Below, one piece after another: positions 9,628 through 17,943 of a stretch of DNA of 64,000 nucleotides. Both the position numbers and the translations under genes were made by a program. A model generated the notes under the pieces. It had not been told where the DNA came from. It did no database searches and worked only from the letters and a program-made list of their open reading frames with translations. The stretch spans positions 1 to 64,000 of the forward strand of contig NZ_BCUF01000009.1 of the NCBI RefSeq assembly GCF_001591145.1, written 5' to 3'. The stretch comes from Vibrio harveyi NBRC 15634 = ATCC 14126 = KCTC 12724 (GTDB taxonomy: Bacteria > Pseudomonadota > Gammaproteobacteria > Enterobacterales > Vibrionaceae). How positions within the stretch are numbered: position 1 is the stretch's first letter; each line of letters starts with the position of its first letter.

Positions 9628-10359
9628 TTATCTCGCTGCCATCAATTTGTTTCCGGCTTGCGCCAAGGTTTCTGCGGTTTTCATCATGCGAACTTGCATC
9701 TCGAAGTTGCGCGTCAGTGACATCACGCTGAGTAGTTCATCGATGGCTGAAACGTTACTACCTTCGATATGCTCTGGTGCCAATTGCACCGTTTCATCAG
9801 CGACAAAAGGCACACCATCAACACTGTGCAGTAAGCTGTCGCTTTCTTTCTGAAGTTGGTTAATGGCAGGTTTCACCATTTTTAAAGTGCCAACTTCAAC
9901 TTCTGCACCACCGCCCGGTGGGATCACAGACACGCGACCGCGCTCACTGATCTCAATCTTTTGAAAATCAGGCACGATCATTGGTCCGTTTTCACCCACA
10001 ACGGGAAATCCATTGATACTCATGGCACCAAACGTATCGATTTTGATGTTACCCGCACGCGTGTAAGCCTCATTTCCAGCCGGTGTTTCTACTGTTAGGT
10101 AGCCTTCACCCATGATCGCAACGTCTAAAGGACGTCCCGTTTTCATGATGTCGCCAGAATCAAAACGCGTCGATGCAGAGTTCGTCACCACCATGGTGCG
10201 ACCATCAAAGCCCGCACCTTGCAATTCAACGCTTCGAACACGTTCCATATCCGCACGGAAACCAGCGGTGTCTGCGTTCGATAAGTTGTTAGAACGAACG
10301 TGCTGAGCCTTAAGAACTCGGCTCGCACCAGACGTTGCAGTAAATAACAAGCTATCCAT
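9628..10359 (-). CDS. flgF: Proximal rod protein FlgF (lateral)
   Basis: FlgF is a proximal rod subunit. The 243-residue protein has a flagellar basal-body rod N-terminus (MDSLLFTATSGASRVLKAQ, RSNNLSNADTAGFRADMERV) and the C-terminal axial motif HIEGSNVSAIDELLSVMSLTRNFEMQ. It is 12 bases from flgE, in the conserved order E-F-G. Confidence 0.94.
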   Translation of the reverse strand: MDSLLFTATSGASRVLKAQHVRSNNLSNADTAGFRADMERVRSVELQGAGFDGRTMVVTNSASTRFDSGDIMKTGRPLDVAIMGEGYLTVETPAGNEAYTRAGNIKIDTFGAMSINGFPVVGENGPMIVPDFQKIEISERGRVSVIPPGGGAEVEVGTLKMVKPAINQLQKESDSLLHSVDGVPFVADETVQLAPEHIEGSNVSAIDELLSVMSLTRNFEMQVRMMKTAETLAQAGNKLMAAR

Positions 10360-10371
10360 GCAATACTCCCA

Positions 10372-11571
10372 TTACACTGCGTTGAACAGAGCTTGAGTTA
10401 GCTTGTCGTTGGTTGAGATGGTTTTGGCGTTCGCTTGGTAGTTACGCTGCGCCGTCATTAGCGCGACAAGCTCACTGGTTAAGTCAACGTTAGAGCCTTC
10501 CAATGCACCCGGAGTAAGGTCACCCAGTGTACCTGTACCCGGAACGCCCATGATCGGCGCACCAGAGCTAAAGCTTTGTGTCCAAGCGGTACCGCTCACT
10601 TTCGATAGACCTTGCGTGTTAGCAAAGTCCGCAAGCACTACTTGACCTTGAAGTTGAGATTGACCATTGGTGTACGTCGCGTAAACCATGCCGTTGTCTT
10701 CCACTCGAACGCCAGCAAGTTCACCCGATGTGTAACCATTTGGATTATTGGTGCTCACGCCAAATGCAGCACCAAACTGAGTACTACCTGAAAGGCTAAT
10801 ATCAACGCTCATTGCGTTTGCACCCGCGGCTGGGAATGCCACATTAAATGCGCCAGCAGGAGAAGCTAGCGTACCATCGGTATTGAATTGAACGGTTTGA
10901 GCTGTTGCAGGAGTCGTAGGCGCGCCATCCACTTCTACATTCACTTGCCATTCGTTATCTGACGTTTTAGTGAAGTACTGAGTCACCGTATGGGAATTGC
11001 CTAGCGAGTCGAAAACCTTGGTGGTGTAAGAAGAGTTGAATGATTTAGGGTCCGAAGAATTAAATGGATAAACCGCTTGATCAATCTTGGTCGCACTTGC
11101 ATCGAAGTTAGCAACAAATTCTAAGCTGCTTGTTGCTTTAGCACTCAGAGAAGAAGTGGATACCTTGATATCGCCGACTGAACCTGTTTGCAGGTTATTA
11201 TTGTTGTCAACGCTGTAGCCTTGTAGTTTGGTTCCGTTGTTCGCGGTAACGAAATTGTTCTTATCTGTGCTAAATACACCAGCACGGGTGTAGAGCATTT
11301 GACCCATAGAGTCTTTGGTCACAAAGAAACCGTTGCCGTTAATTGCTAGGTCCATTGCTCTGCCAGTACCCGTTACAGAACCGTTTTTTTCGAAGTTCTG
11401 AGAGATTGACGCCACTTCTACGCCGCCTGGCTGCATGCCGTTGTAAACCGCCGCGAATTCAGTACGACCGCCTTTGAAACCATACGTCGAAGCGTTAGCA
11501 ATGTTATGACTGATGGTGTTCAATTCTGTATTGGTCGCGTCCAGACCACTAAGTGCGATGTTAAAACTCAT
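10372..11571 (-). CDS. flgE: Flagellar hook protein FlgE (lateral)
   Basis: FlgE is the hook subunit. The 399-residue sequence starts MSFNIALSGLDATNTELNTI and carries the N-terminal signature HNIANASTYGFKGGRTEF. Its middle is rich in Ser, Thr, Asn and Gly, as expected for the exposed hook domains D1 and D2. The C-terminus (LEGSNVDLTSELVALMTAQRNYQANAKTI) is the standard axial-protein end. Confidence 0.95.
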   Translation of the reverse strand: MSFNIALSGLDATNTELNTISHNIANASTYGFKGGRTEFAAVYNGMQPGGVEVASISQNFEKNGSVTGTGRAMDLAINGNGFFVTKDSMGQMLYTRAGVFSTDKNNFVTANNGTKLQGYSVDNNNNLQTGSVGDIKVSTSSLSAKATSSLEFVANFDASATKIDQAVYPFNSSDPKSFNSSYTTKVFDSLGNSHTVTQYFTKTSDNEWQVNVEVDGAPTTPATAQTVQFNTDGTLASPAGAFNVAFPAAGANAMSVDISLSGSTQFGAAFGVSTNNPNGYTSGELAGVRVEDNGMVYATYTNGQSQLQGQVVLADFANTQGLSKVSGTAWTQSFSSGAPIMGVPGTGTLGDLTPGALEGSNVDLTSELVALMTAQRNYQANAKTISTNDKLTQALFNAV

Positions 11572-11597
11572 AAATAACCTCTGATTTCCTTATTTGG

Positions 11598-12281
11598 TTA
11601 AGCACCAAACTGAGTAATTTGATAGAAAGGAACGTTGCCAACGCCTTGAACATTGACCAGTGCTGAACCACCTGAGCTTGGAATACGAACCTGCTCAACC
11701 GTGCCTGCCAGCAAAACTTTAGGGCTTTTCTGCCCATCTTGAACTTCCACCGCAACGGTGTACTTACCCGGTTTCAAACCGAGCTCTTCAGGATTAATGG
11801 AGAATTCCAAATCACCAGCAGCGTGCGCGCCAAGAGGCACTTTCGTTGATTGACCAAACTGGTCTTTCACCACTAACGTTACTTGGTTAGAACCATGCTC
11901 TAGTTCTATCTTACCGTTTTGCGCGCCTTCACCGAGTTCAAACTCATTCGATGAAACGTACACGGTTTGACCAACCAAACCAGCGGTCGAAAGCACTTGC
12001 ATGTTGTCGAGTAACACCATGCTGTTTTGCATTAACTTCGACATGTTTTCGGTACTCTGCACCTGAGAAAACTGCGCAAGTTGACCAACGTACTCGGTTC
12101 CGTCTAACGGGTTTAGTGGGTCTTGGTTTTGAATTTGTGCCACCATCAACGAGATAAACTCATTTTGCAGTGAGCTGGCACTGTTCATATCTGACGGGTT
12201 AGCAGAGACACTTGCGTCACTGCCAGATTTGGTTGCTACCGGTTTATCGGAAGACAGTGGGGTGTATTGTGCGATACTCAT
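11598..12281 (-). CDS. flgD: Hook-capping/assembly protein FlgD (lateral)
   Basis: FlgD is the temporary scaffold cap for hook polymerisation. The 227-residue protein has the N-terminal capping motif (NEFISLMVAQIQNQDPLNPLDGTEYVGQLAQFSQVQSTENM region, about residues 38-80) and a C-terminal FLG-like/tudor-type beta domain (about 110-215). Its ATG overlaps the flgC stop by one base (TAATG), the same coupling as flgH-flgI. Confidence 0.94.
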   Translation of the reverse strand: MSIAQYTPLSSDKPVATKSGSDASVSANPSDMNSASSLQNEFISLMVAQIQNQDPLNPLDGTEYVGQLAQFSQVQSTENMSKLMQNSMVLLDNMQVLSTAGLVGQTVYVSSNEFELGEGAQNGKIELEHGSNQVTLVVKDQFGQSTKVPLGAHAAGDLEFSINPEELGLKPGKYTVAVEVQDGQKSPKVLLAGTVEQVRIPSSGGSALVNVQGVGNVPFYQITQFGA

Positions 12282-12715
12282 TAGCTACCCTGCCCTAATC
12301 GAAGCAGACCTTGCTGCATGCTTTTCACATTCGCCAATACCTCGACATTGGTCTCGAAGCTGCGTGTCGCTGACATCATGTCTGCCATTTCTGACACCAC
12401 ATCAATATCCGGGTAGTACACATAACCTTCATCGTTTGCCAATGGGTTATTAGGTTCGAAGCGCTTCTCTGCCTGCCCTGCATTTTTCACAACATCCACA
12501 ATGCGAACTTCTGCATTTGGATAAGCACTGTTCTCTGTTGCCATTTGCGTTTTTTGATACACAGTTGCAAACACAGGTTTAAGTGCCTTGTAGGCATCAT
12601 CTGGGTTGGCAGACACCGCATCGGCGTTTGCAAGGTTACTGGCTACCGTGTTCAGACGAACGGTTTGCGCCGTCATCGCTGAGCCAGTGATCGAATAGAT
12701 ATCAGTAAATGACAT
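12281..12715 (-). CDS. flgC: Proximal rod protein FlgC (lateral)
   Basis: FlgC is a proximal rod subunit. It has 144 residues, close to the family norm, with the N-terminal block SAMTAQTVRLNTVASNLANADAV and the C-terminal YPDIDVVSEMADMMSATRSFETNVEVLANVK. It starts 2 bases after flgB and overlaps flgD by one base. Confidence 0.94.
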   Translation of the reverse strand: MSFTDIYSITGSAMTAQTVRLNTVASNLANADAVSANPDDAYKALKPVFATVYQKTQMATENSAYPNAEVRIVDVVKNAGQAEKRFEPNNPLANDEGYVYYPDIDVVSEMADMMSATRSFETNVEVLANVKSMQQGLLRLGQGS

Positions 12716-12717
12716 GT

Positions 12718-13080
12718 TTAACGTCCCTCAATCGCTTTCGCCAAGCCACTGAATTTCATGTTGAGAAACGTCAGGCTGGTTTGAAAGTCCATGTTGTTTT
12801 GTGTGAATTTGGCTTGTTCAACACCAAGTTCCACGGTGTTGCCGTCTTTGCTGTTTTGGTAAGGCACTGAATATTGCGCCTCTACCTGAAACTTCGGCAC
12901 TGATTTGCTCACACTTCCCGTCGACATATTGTTCATCACGGTGGTGAAGCTCAGGTCCTTTGCCAAGTACCCTGGGGTATCAACATTTGCTAGGTTACTG
13001 GCGAGGACTTTGGTACGCTGAACGCGAAAATTAAGTGCCTCTGGATGTACACCTAACGCATTTTCGAATGTGATCGCCAT
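12718..13080 (-). CDS. flgB: Proximal rod protein FlgB (lateral)
   Basis: FlgB is a rod subunit thought to contact the MS ring. The 120-residue protein has VLASNLANVDTPGYLAKDLSF and ends in the axial motif NNMDFQTSLTFLNMKFSGLAKAIEGR. The start (MAITFENALGVHPEAL) is set by AAGGAA about 8 bases upstream. The frame could be extended to 13137, but that would pass through the promoter-proximal leader. It is the first gene of the operon, about 40 bases downstream of a sigma-54-type promoter. Confidence 0.93.
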   Translation of the reverse strand: MAITFENALGVHPEALNFRVQRTKVLASNLANVDTPGYLAKDLSFTTVMNNMSTGSVSKSVPKFQVEAQYSVPYQNSKDGNTVELGVEQAKFTQNNMDFQTSLTFLNMKFSGLAKAIEGR

Positions 13081-13120
13081 GCATCTTTCCTTCAAGTCGG
13101 CTCGAATACGCCAAGAATGA

Positions 13121-13136
13121 AACAAGATGCGTGCCA
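13121..13136 (-). promoter_or_regulatory. Sigma-54-type promoter of the flgB operon
   Basis: On the minus strand the sequence reads TGGCACG-CATC-TTGTT. This matches the RpoN -24/-12 consensus TGGCACG-N4-TTGCW except for GT in place of GC at -12. The expected start site lies about 12 bases downstream, leaving a leader of roughly 30 bases before flgB. Lateral flagellar early genes in V. parahaemolyticus are known to depend on sigma-54 and LafK, which fits. Confidence 0.75.
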
Positions 13137-13158
13137 TAAAAATTACTTATAAAAATCA

Positions 13159-13956
13159 ATGAATTACAAACAAGGAAGGAAGCCTCGCTTCCGGTTTACG
13201 GAAACCACTCAAAACAAGGGGAAAGGTCGATTTCCCCAAATTATGCTGCTTTGTGGTTTGGTTTTGAGTGCCAGTTCGATAAGTGCCGCTGCCGCAGAGA
13301 AAACCCTCACGGCGAACGAACTAAAAGTCACCGTCAGTGAACAATTTGAGCAAGAAGTCGCACAAATCGCGCGTTCACACCATTGGGGAACCTATCAGCT
13401 CGAATATCGTATTTGGGTTCCGGGTTCTGCCAATCACTTGCCCGCCTGTACGTCGCCTTTGGTCATCGCAGGACGAGATAATCGCCCACTGCCTGTTGGC
13501 AATTTGAAGCGCGCGGTCAGTTGTGAGGACATCACCTCTCCTTGGCGAATCAACGTTACAATCAAATCTGCAGTGACACTCCCAGTCCTCGTAGCGACCA
13601 GCACAATTGGGCGTAACGAAACGATCTCCGCGACTCATTTAAAATCTGAAACGCGCACGATTTCGCGCCAAGACGACTTCTACACACAAGTGAGCCAAGC
13701 GGTAGGATTGGAGACCTCTCGCCGTATTCGCGCCGGACAAATTATTGATCCTTCAAACCTAAGCTCCCCTGCTCTGGTTGAGAAAGGCAACGAGGTGATT
13801 ATTGTTGCGAGCAAAGATGGATTTAGCGCCAGTACCAAAGGCGTCGCCCTAGAACAGGGAAAGAAAGGTCAGCAGATCGATGTAGAAAACATCAGCTCTG
13901 GCAAAGTGATACGAGCAGTCGTGACAGGGTTAAATCAAGTACATACTCAGTTCTGA
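13159..13956 (+). CDS. flgA: P-ring assembly chaperone FlgA (lateral)
   Basis: FlgA is a periplasmic chaperone for FlgI polymerisation. The SAF-type C-terminal domain is clear (about residues 140-262: VLVATSTIGRNETISATHLK, RRIRAGQIIDPSNL, GKVIRAVVTG). The start is doubtful. The longest frame puts a basic 28-residue extension before a good signal peptide (MLLCGLVLSASSISAAAA), which could instead start at the ATG at 13243. I kept the longer form because no strong ribosome binding site settles the matter. The gene is divergent from flgB and heads the flgAMN cluster. Confidence 0.88.
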   Translation: MNYKQGRKPRFRFTETTQNKGKGRFPQIMLLCGLVLSASSISAAAAEKTLTANELKVTVSEQFEQEVAQIARSHHWGTYQLEYRIWVPGSANHLPACTSPLVIAGRDNRPLPVGNLKRAVSCEDITSPWRINVTIKSAVTLPVLVATSTIGRNETISATHLKSETRTISRQDDFYTQVSQAVGLETSRRIRAGQIIDPSNLSSPALVEKGNEVIIVASKDGFSASTKGVALEQGKKGQQIDVENISSGKVIRAVVTGLNQVHTQF

Positions 13957-14094
13957 TTTTGGACTCAGGTTATCATTTTTTGATTTTTACACTCGTCAGC
14001 ACAGGTGAACTTCGAGTACAAAAAATAAATATTTAATGTTCATCACACCCTAGTCGCCTATTCGATTTAGAACATGATGATTGAGGACAACAGC

Positions 14095-14376
14095 ATGAAA
14101 ATCGACAAAGTCGCGGGCGGTCATGTCCCACAAACGAAATTCCAGCAAGCAAGCAAGAAGCCTGTCGAAACCATCGCACAGAGCAAAACTCGCGAGCCAG
14201 CATTCCAAGCTAACACTGCCGCCATCGATCGCGCTCAAGCAGAAATGAAATCACTGCCAGACGTAGATATGGCAAAGGTTGAAGAGATCCGCAACGCATT
14301 AGCACGTGGTGAACTGAATCTGGATACCAAAGCACTATCCAAAGCAGTAATGCAGTTCCACACTGGTCACGAGTAA
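14095..14376 (+). CDS. flgM: Anti-sigma-28 factor FlgM (lateral)
   Basis: FlgM binds and blocks the flagellar sigma-28 until the hook is finished, then is exported. The 93-residue product starts MKIDKVAGGHVPQTK. Its C-terminal half holds the conserved sigma-binding region (DVDMAKVEEIRNALARGELNLDTKALSKAVMQF). GAGGA lies 7 bases before the chosen ATG, so the longer frame from 14074 is unlikely. It presumably controls the lateral sigma factor, which is not encoded in this window. Confidence 0.9.
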   Translation: MKIDKVAGGHVPQTKFQQASKKPVETIAQSKTREPAFQANTAAIDRAQAEMKSLPDVDMAKVEEIRNALARGELNLDTKALSKAVMQFHTGHE

Positions 14377-14398
14377 CGCAGCGCACTAGGAGTCATGC

Positions 14399-14836
14399 AT
14401 GGCAACGGCCGCATCGCAGCACATTCAACAATTTGTTCGTTCCCTAGCGGAAGACATTAAACTCTACCAGCAATTGCTAGAGCTTATTCAGCAACAAAAA
14501 ATGCTGTATTTGAAGTTTGATGGGGAATCGCTTAGCGAGAACATTCAAAAGCAAACGCCAATTTTGAATCGACTTAGTCGCTCGGCGAGTGAAAGAAGTC
14601 AGTTGATGCGCTCGCTTGGACTCCCTTGCAACGAAACCAGTGTGAATCGAATTTTCAATGCTCTGCCTGCTAAAATTGGCACGCAAGCAAGAAAACAATG
14701 GGCGCTGTTGGAAACCTTAGTAAAACAATGCCAAACGGACAATCAGAGCAACGGTCAAAGCTCTGCGGCGTTCCAAGAGTTGGTCAGTCAACTCAAGCAA
14801 CCTGTGCAACACACTTATGAAGAGCGTTCGTTCTAA
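14399..14836 (+). CDS. flgN: Flagellar export chaperone FlgN (lateral)
   Basis: FlgN is the cytoplasmic export chaperone for FlgK and FlgL. The 145-residue protein is almost entirely helical, with a long Gln-rich coiled coil and the family-like segment LLELIQQQKMLYLKFDGESLSE. It lies 22 bases after flgM, with AGGAG before the start. Its last 20 bases overlap the following transglycosylase gene, so the two are probably translated together. Confidence 0.85.
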   Translation: MATAASQHIQQFVRSLAEDIKLYQQLLELIQQQKMLYLKFDGESLSENIQKQTPILNRLSRSASERSQLMRSLGLPCNETSVNRIFNALPAKIGTQARKQWALLETLVKQCQTDNQSNGQSSAAFQELVSQLKQPVQHTYEERSF

Positions 14837-15557
14837 ACAATTCTCGCCTTGCCTACATAATCTTCCTCCATCCAGGTCGATTACTGTGGGCTTTTTTGCG
14901 TTTTGGCTCACCTGCTTTTCTTCTCTCTCAATAGCCAAACCCAACGAAGAAACCATTACCCAACAATATCAAGTACTCGCGCCCTACCAGAGCCAAATTG
15001 CCAAACGTCTCGATTCTGTTCGCCCATTGCTCGATCATATTTTCAAACAGCTTAAGCAGCAGTCGTTACCGCCCACATTCGTTTTGTTGCCCATGTTGGA
15101 ATCGTCTTATAACCCTCAAGCCGTCTCACATGCGAATGCTGCCGGTCTATGGCAATTAATCCCTGCCACAGCGACACGATTTGGTTTACAAGTATCAGAC
15201 ACCGATGATGAACGGTTTGATACCAAAGCCAGCACTCAAGCGGCGTTGAAATACTTGGCGTTCCTGTATGAGAAGTTTGATCAAGACTTGGCACTGACTC
15301 TAGCAGCTTACAACGCGGGCGAGGGACGCGTATCAAGGGCGATGAAAAATGCGGGTAGTCGACATTTTGATGCGCTCACTTTACCCAATGAAACACAAGA
15401 GTACGTCAACCGCTTCTACGCACTAGAGCGCTTGGTTGATGTACAACAACTTCGTACGGATTCTTTTCAGCCTTTGCTGTTATTTTCCGAGCAGTCATCT
15501 ATCTACACCAAACCGCTTATAGACCTTAGTCGATTACCACCTCTGGTCGAATTGTGA
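14817..15557 (+). CDS. Secreted lytic transglycosylase (SLT/MltD type) of the lateral flagellar locus
   Basis: This is a 246-residue exported peptidoglycan lytic transglycosylase. A signal sequence (about residues 22-40) leads to an SLT domain with the catalytic Glu95 in LPMLESSYNP. The other SLT motifs, NAAGLWQLIPATA (107-119) and LAAYNAGEGRV (162-172), are present. There is no LysM repeat, unlike MltD. The gene overlaps flgN by 20 bases, which ties it to flagellar assembly. It probably opens the cell wall for the rod in place of the missing FlgJ hydrolase domain. Confidence 0.85.
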   Translation: MKSVRSKQFSPCLHNLPPSRSITVGFFAFWLTCFSSLSIAKPNEETITQQYQVLAPYQSQIAKRLDSVRPLLDHIFKQLKQQSLPPTFVLLPMLESSYNPQAVSHANAAGLWQLIPATATRFGLQVSDTDDERFDTKASTQAALKYLAFLYEKFDQDLALTLAAYNAGEGRVSRAMKNAGSRHFDALTLPNETQEYVNRFYALERLVDVQQLRTDSFQPLLLFSEQSSIYTKPLIDLSRLPPLVEL

Positions 15558-15889
15558 CACCTATCACTAAAACTCGACAATGTCAGGTGTTCGTAAAAAT
15601 ACAAGATCCTGTACTGCCAATTTGCAAACTCGTGATCTCGATGCAAACGCGTGCATAAAAGTTAAGGTAATGTATCTCAAAGATAAGAAAGAGCAGTGGT
15701 TTGCTGATAATTCACCAATTTGTGCTTGTGTATTGAGTAGAGATGCATCACATTACGGGTGCAAATTCAGTGAAAAACAATGGTTAGACCTATTAATTAT
15801 TTACACAACAAATATAAAACCGCTATTGTTTTTACAGATTGAAACAAAATACAGAATATCGAGATGACGCTTCGCTTGCGCGTCTGGAA
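15558..15889. other. Long AT-rich gap after the transglycosylase gene
   Basis: About 330 bases with no convincing gene. A 95-codon frame (15580-15867) has no ribosome binding site, an atypical composition and no recognisable family. A small hairpin (GACGC at 15866-15870 with GCGTC at 15880-15884) precedes the strong terminator at 15891-15926. That is the arrangement expected at the 3' end of a small RNA. Confidence 0.4.
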
Positions 15890-15890
15890 T

Positions 15891-15926
15891 AAGTCCGGGT
15901 TCCGGGGGGGAGCTCGGACTTTTTTA
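15891..15926 (+). terminator. Rho-independent terminator, plus strand
   Basis: AAGTCCG at 15891-15897 pairs with CGGACTT at 15915-15921 and is followed by a T run. The T run lies only on the plus-strand side. It is about 330 bases after the stop of the transglycosylase gene, so it may end either that operon or an unannotated small RNA. Confidence 0.75.
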
Positions 15927-15960
15927 TTGGCTGGAAGTTACAACTTTGATCGAAGGGTGA

Positions 15961-16479
15961 TTACAACAACTCTTTTGCGATTAGTTGGAGCAAGAAGGTT
16001 TCGCGTTCAATGCTCATTCCTTTCTTTGGGCTTTCTGCCATCGTCTTTTCATTATGCGCAATCGCATCATGCACATTCATCCAAACTGGACGCATGCCGT
16101 TTTTCACTTCGTAATCTTCATAAGACGTTTCACCTAGCTCACGGTCAATCTTGCACGTGTAGCAGTATGACGTCATGTGCATCACATCCGCATCGTCTTT
16201 GTACCAAGGACGAAACTCTTCAAAGATACCAAATGGCTTAATGTTGTGAATGTTTTTCGCACCAGTTTCTTCTTCGAGTTCACGAACCAAACCTGCAATC
16301 ACGTCTTCGCCTTCATCAATACCACCACCCGGCAGAGTGTAGTCGTGGTAACGTTCAGTGTAGAGGAGAAGAACATCTTCACCATCAAGCACAATGGCAC
16401 GTGCTGCATTACGCTGAAAGATGATTTTGTCATCCAAATGTTCGATGTCTGGGTGCGTAGTTGTTTTTAAGTGTCTCAT
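15961..16479 (-). CDS. Nudix hydrolase
   Basis: A 172-residue cytoplasmic Nudix hydrolase, cleaving a nucleoside diphosphate linked to another group. The Nudix box runs from about residue 53 to 74 (GIDEGEDVIAGLVRELEEETGA), with the RExxEE core intact. The preceding LPGG is typical of the family. The substrate cannot be told from the sequence. It stands alone, convergent with the flgAMN operon. Confidence 0.88.
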   Translation of the reverse strand: MRHLKTTTHPDIEHLDDKIIFQRNAARAIVLDGEDVLLLYTERYHDYTLPGGGIDEGEDVIAGLVRELEEETGAKNIHNIKPFGIFEEFRPWYKDDADVMHMTSYCYTCKIDRELGETSYEDYEVKNGMRPVWMNVHDAIAHNEKTMAESPKKGMSIERETFLLQLIAKELL

Positions 16480-16739
16480 CGCAGGATCCGCTGTGAATGT
16501 TTTGCGCGCATACTACCGAAATTCATAACTATTCCCAAGTTTCAATTTGCGCAAGCCTACAACAATGCCACCCAAGATAACCTTGAGATACTTGGATATA
16601 CAGACGAACAGTGAGCAAATTCTAAAATTACACAGAATTCCCTTTCAAGCGTCGTGCTTTTAACAAACATAAGACAGTATTTTTCTTAAACTCTCCTATA
16701 ATCAACACACTACTCGTAATTCCCACGCGGAGATCAAGA

Positions 16740-17000
16740 ATGAAAAAGACGGCTTTAGTAACGGCAGTGGCGGCAGCAATGGTGTTGGCAGGTTGTTCTA
16801 CTTATGAAGGTGCAACTCGCTCAAACGAATACACATCAGCAGCAAACCCAGCAGCAGTATACTGCGTGCAGCAAGGTGGTGAACTAGATACAGTGACAGA
16901 AAACGGTGAACGCGTAACTTACTGCCTACTGTCTGAAAATGAGCGTGTTGAGCAGTGGGAATATTACCGTAAAAACCACAAAGAAGACGCTGAGTCGTAA
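16740..17000 (+). CDS. Small DUF333 lipoprotein
   Basis: An 86-residue precursor with a lipoprotein signal and lipobox LAGC (Cys19). The mature part contains NPAAVYCVQQGGEL and RVTYCLLSENERVEQWEYYR, the two-cysteine pattern of DUF333, a family sometimes labelled putative hemolysin without direct proof. The start is backed by GGAG 9 bases upstream, and a terminator follows 40 bases after the stop. Confidence 0.88.
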   Translation: MKKTALVTAVAAAMVLAGCSTYEGATRSNEYTSAANPAAVYCVQQGGELDTVTENGERVTYCLLSENERVEQWEYYRKNHKEDAES

Positions 17001-17041
17001 TGGTTAACATTTACGCAATCTAAGATTGCACAATCCACAAC

Positions 17042-17066
17042 AAAGGAGCTTCATGCTCCTTTTTAT
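17042..17066 (+). terminator. Terminator after the DUF333 lipoprotein gene
   Basis: AAAGGAGC (17042-17049) and GCTCCTTT (17055-17062) form a stem with a five-base loop, followed by TTTATTTTA. Confidence 0.85.
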
Positions 17067-17259
17067 TTTATCTAAACATTCCAGATTTCTGACACTTAGT
17101 CCTTTATTTACCAGCCTTACCGCATAGCGATACCATATCGAACGCCGTTTTATTCCTGACATTCCTCTGACATTACTTTCCACTTGGGCAATAAAATTTC
17201 TCGCGCACATCACGAAATTTCACGTTTTTTCCACATTTTTATTGGAGCGGGTGGTCAGG

Positions 17260-17934
17260 ATGAAAATAGATACTGTCAAACAAGTCGAATCGGCACAATC
17301 CAACCTTGTTGAAGACTCAAAAATTACTGAAGAATCAAAGCGCGTTATCTACAAAGCGATGTTGAGTGCATTGACCATCATCGCGATTAGTATTTTAGTG
17401 AACCTGAGTATTCGCGTAGATTACGTTCTACTGGGCTCAAGCTTGGGTGAAACATCCATCACTGAAACGCTACAACTGATCATGTTAGCCGTCGCTTCTT
17501 GGTCGTTCTATCGCGTTTCCAAGCAAGAAGCTCACTTATCGCACGCCGCGATCCTTATCTCTGGCTTTTTTGCGGTATTGATGATCCGCGAAATGGATTA
17601 CTGGTTTGATATGATTCACCATGGCTCTTGGGTATTCCCAGCCTTAGCAGTAACAGCACTCGCATGTGCAAAAGCTTACCAAGGTGGTAAAGGTACCGTG
17701 AATCAGATGGCGGTTATACTTCAGTCGCCATACATGAAACTGCTCATTGGCTCTGTTGTTTTATTGGTGGTATTTTCTCGCTTATACGGAATGGGAAGTT
17801 TCTGGCAACACGTTATGGGTGAGCACTACGTGCGTGATGTGAAAAACATCTCTGAAGAAGGCATCGAGCTATTGTGCTACAGCCTTATTGCACTAAGCGC
17901 AGTTCGTACTCGTCGTGAACTTAAACGCCAGTAA
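17260..17934 (+). CDS. Conserved multi-pass membrane protein of unknown function
   Basis: About 224 residues with five or six hydrophobic helices (around residues 35-55, 70-90, 95-110, 130-145, 160-180 and 205-215). Conserved-looking features include an IREMDYWFD motif at the membrane interface and a HHGSWVFPALA segment. I do not recognise the family with certainty. ATG at 17260 is preferred, with GGAG 12 bases upstream. A TTG at 17242 would add six residues. It is convergent with the next gene, with a gap of 9 bases. Confidence 0.7.
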   Translation: MKIDTVKQVESAQSNLVEDSKITEESKRVIYKAMLSALTIIAISILVNLSIRVDYVLLGSSLGETSITETLQLIMLAVASWSFYRVSKQEAHLSHAAILISGFFAVLMIREMDYWFDMIHHGSWVFPALAVTALACAKAYQGGKGTVNQMAVILQSPYMKLLIGSVVLLVVFSRLYGMGSFWQHVMGEHYVRDVKNISEEGIELLCYSLIALSAVRTRRELKRQ

Positions 17935-17943
17935 ACCTGAGTT

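Noticed and set aside
15580..15867. A 95-codon frame after the transglycosylase gene
   Set aside because: No ribosome binding site, odd composition, no family resemblance. Kept only as possible non-coding RNA territory.
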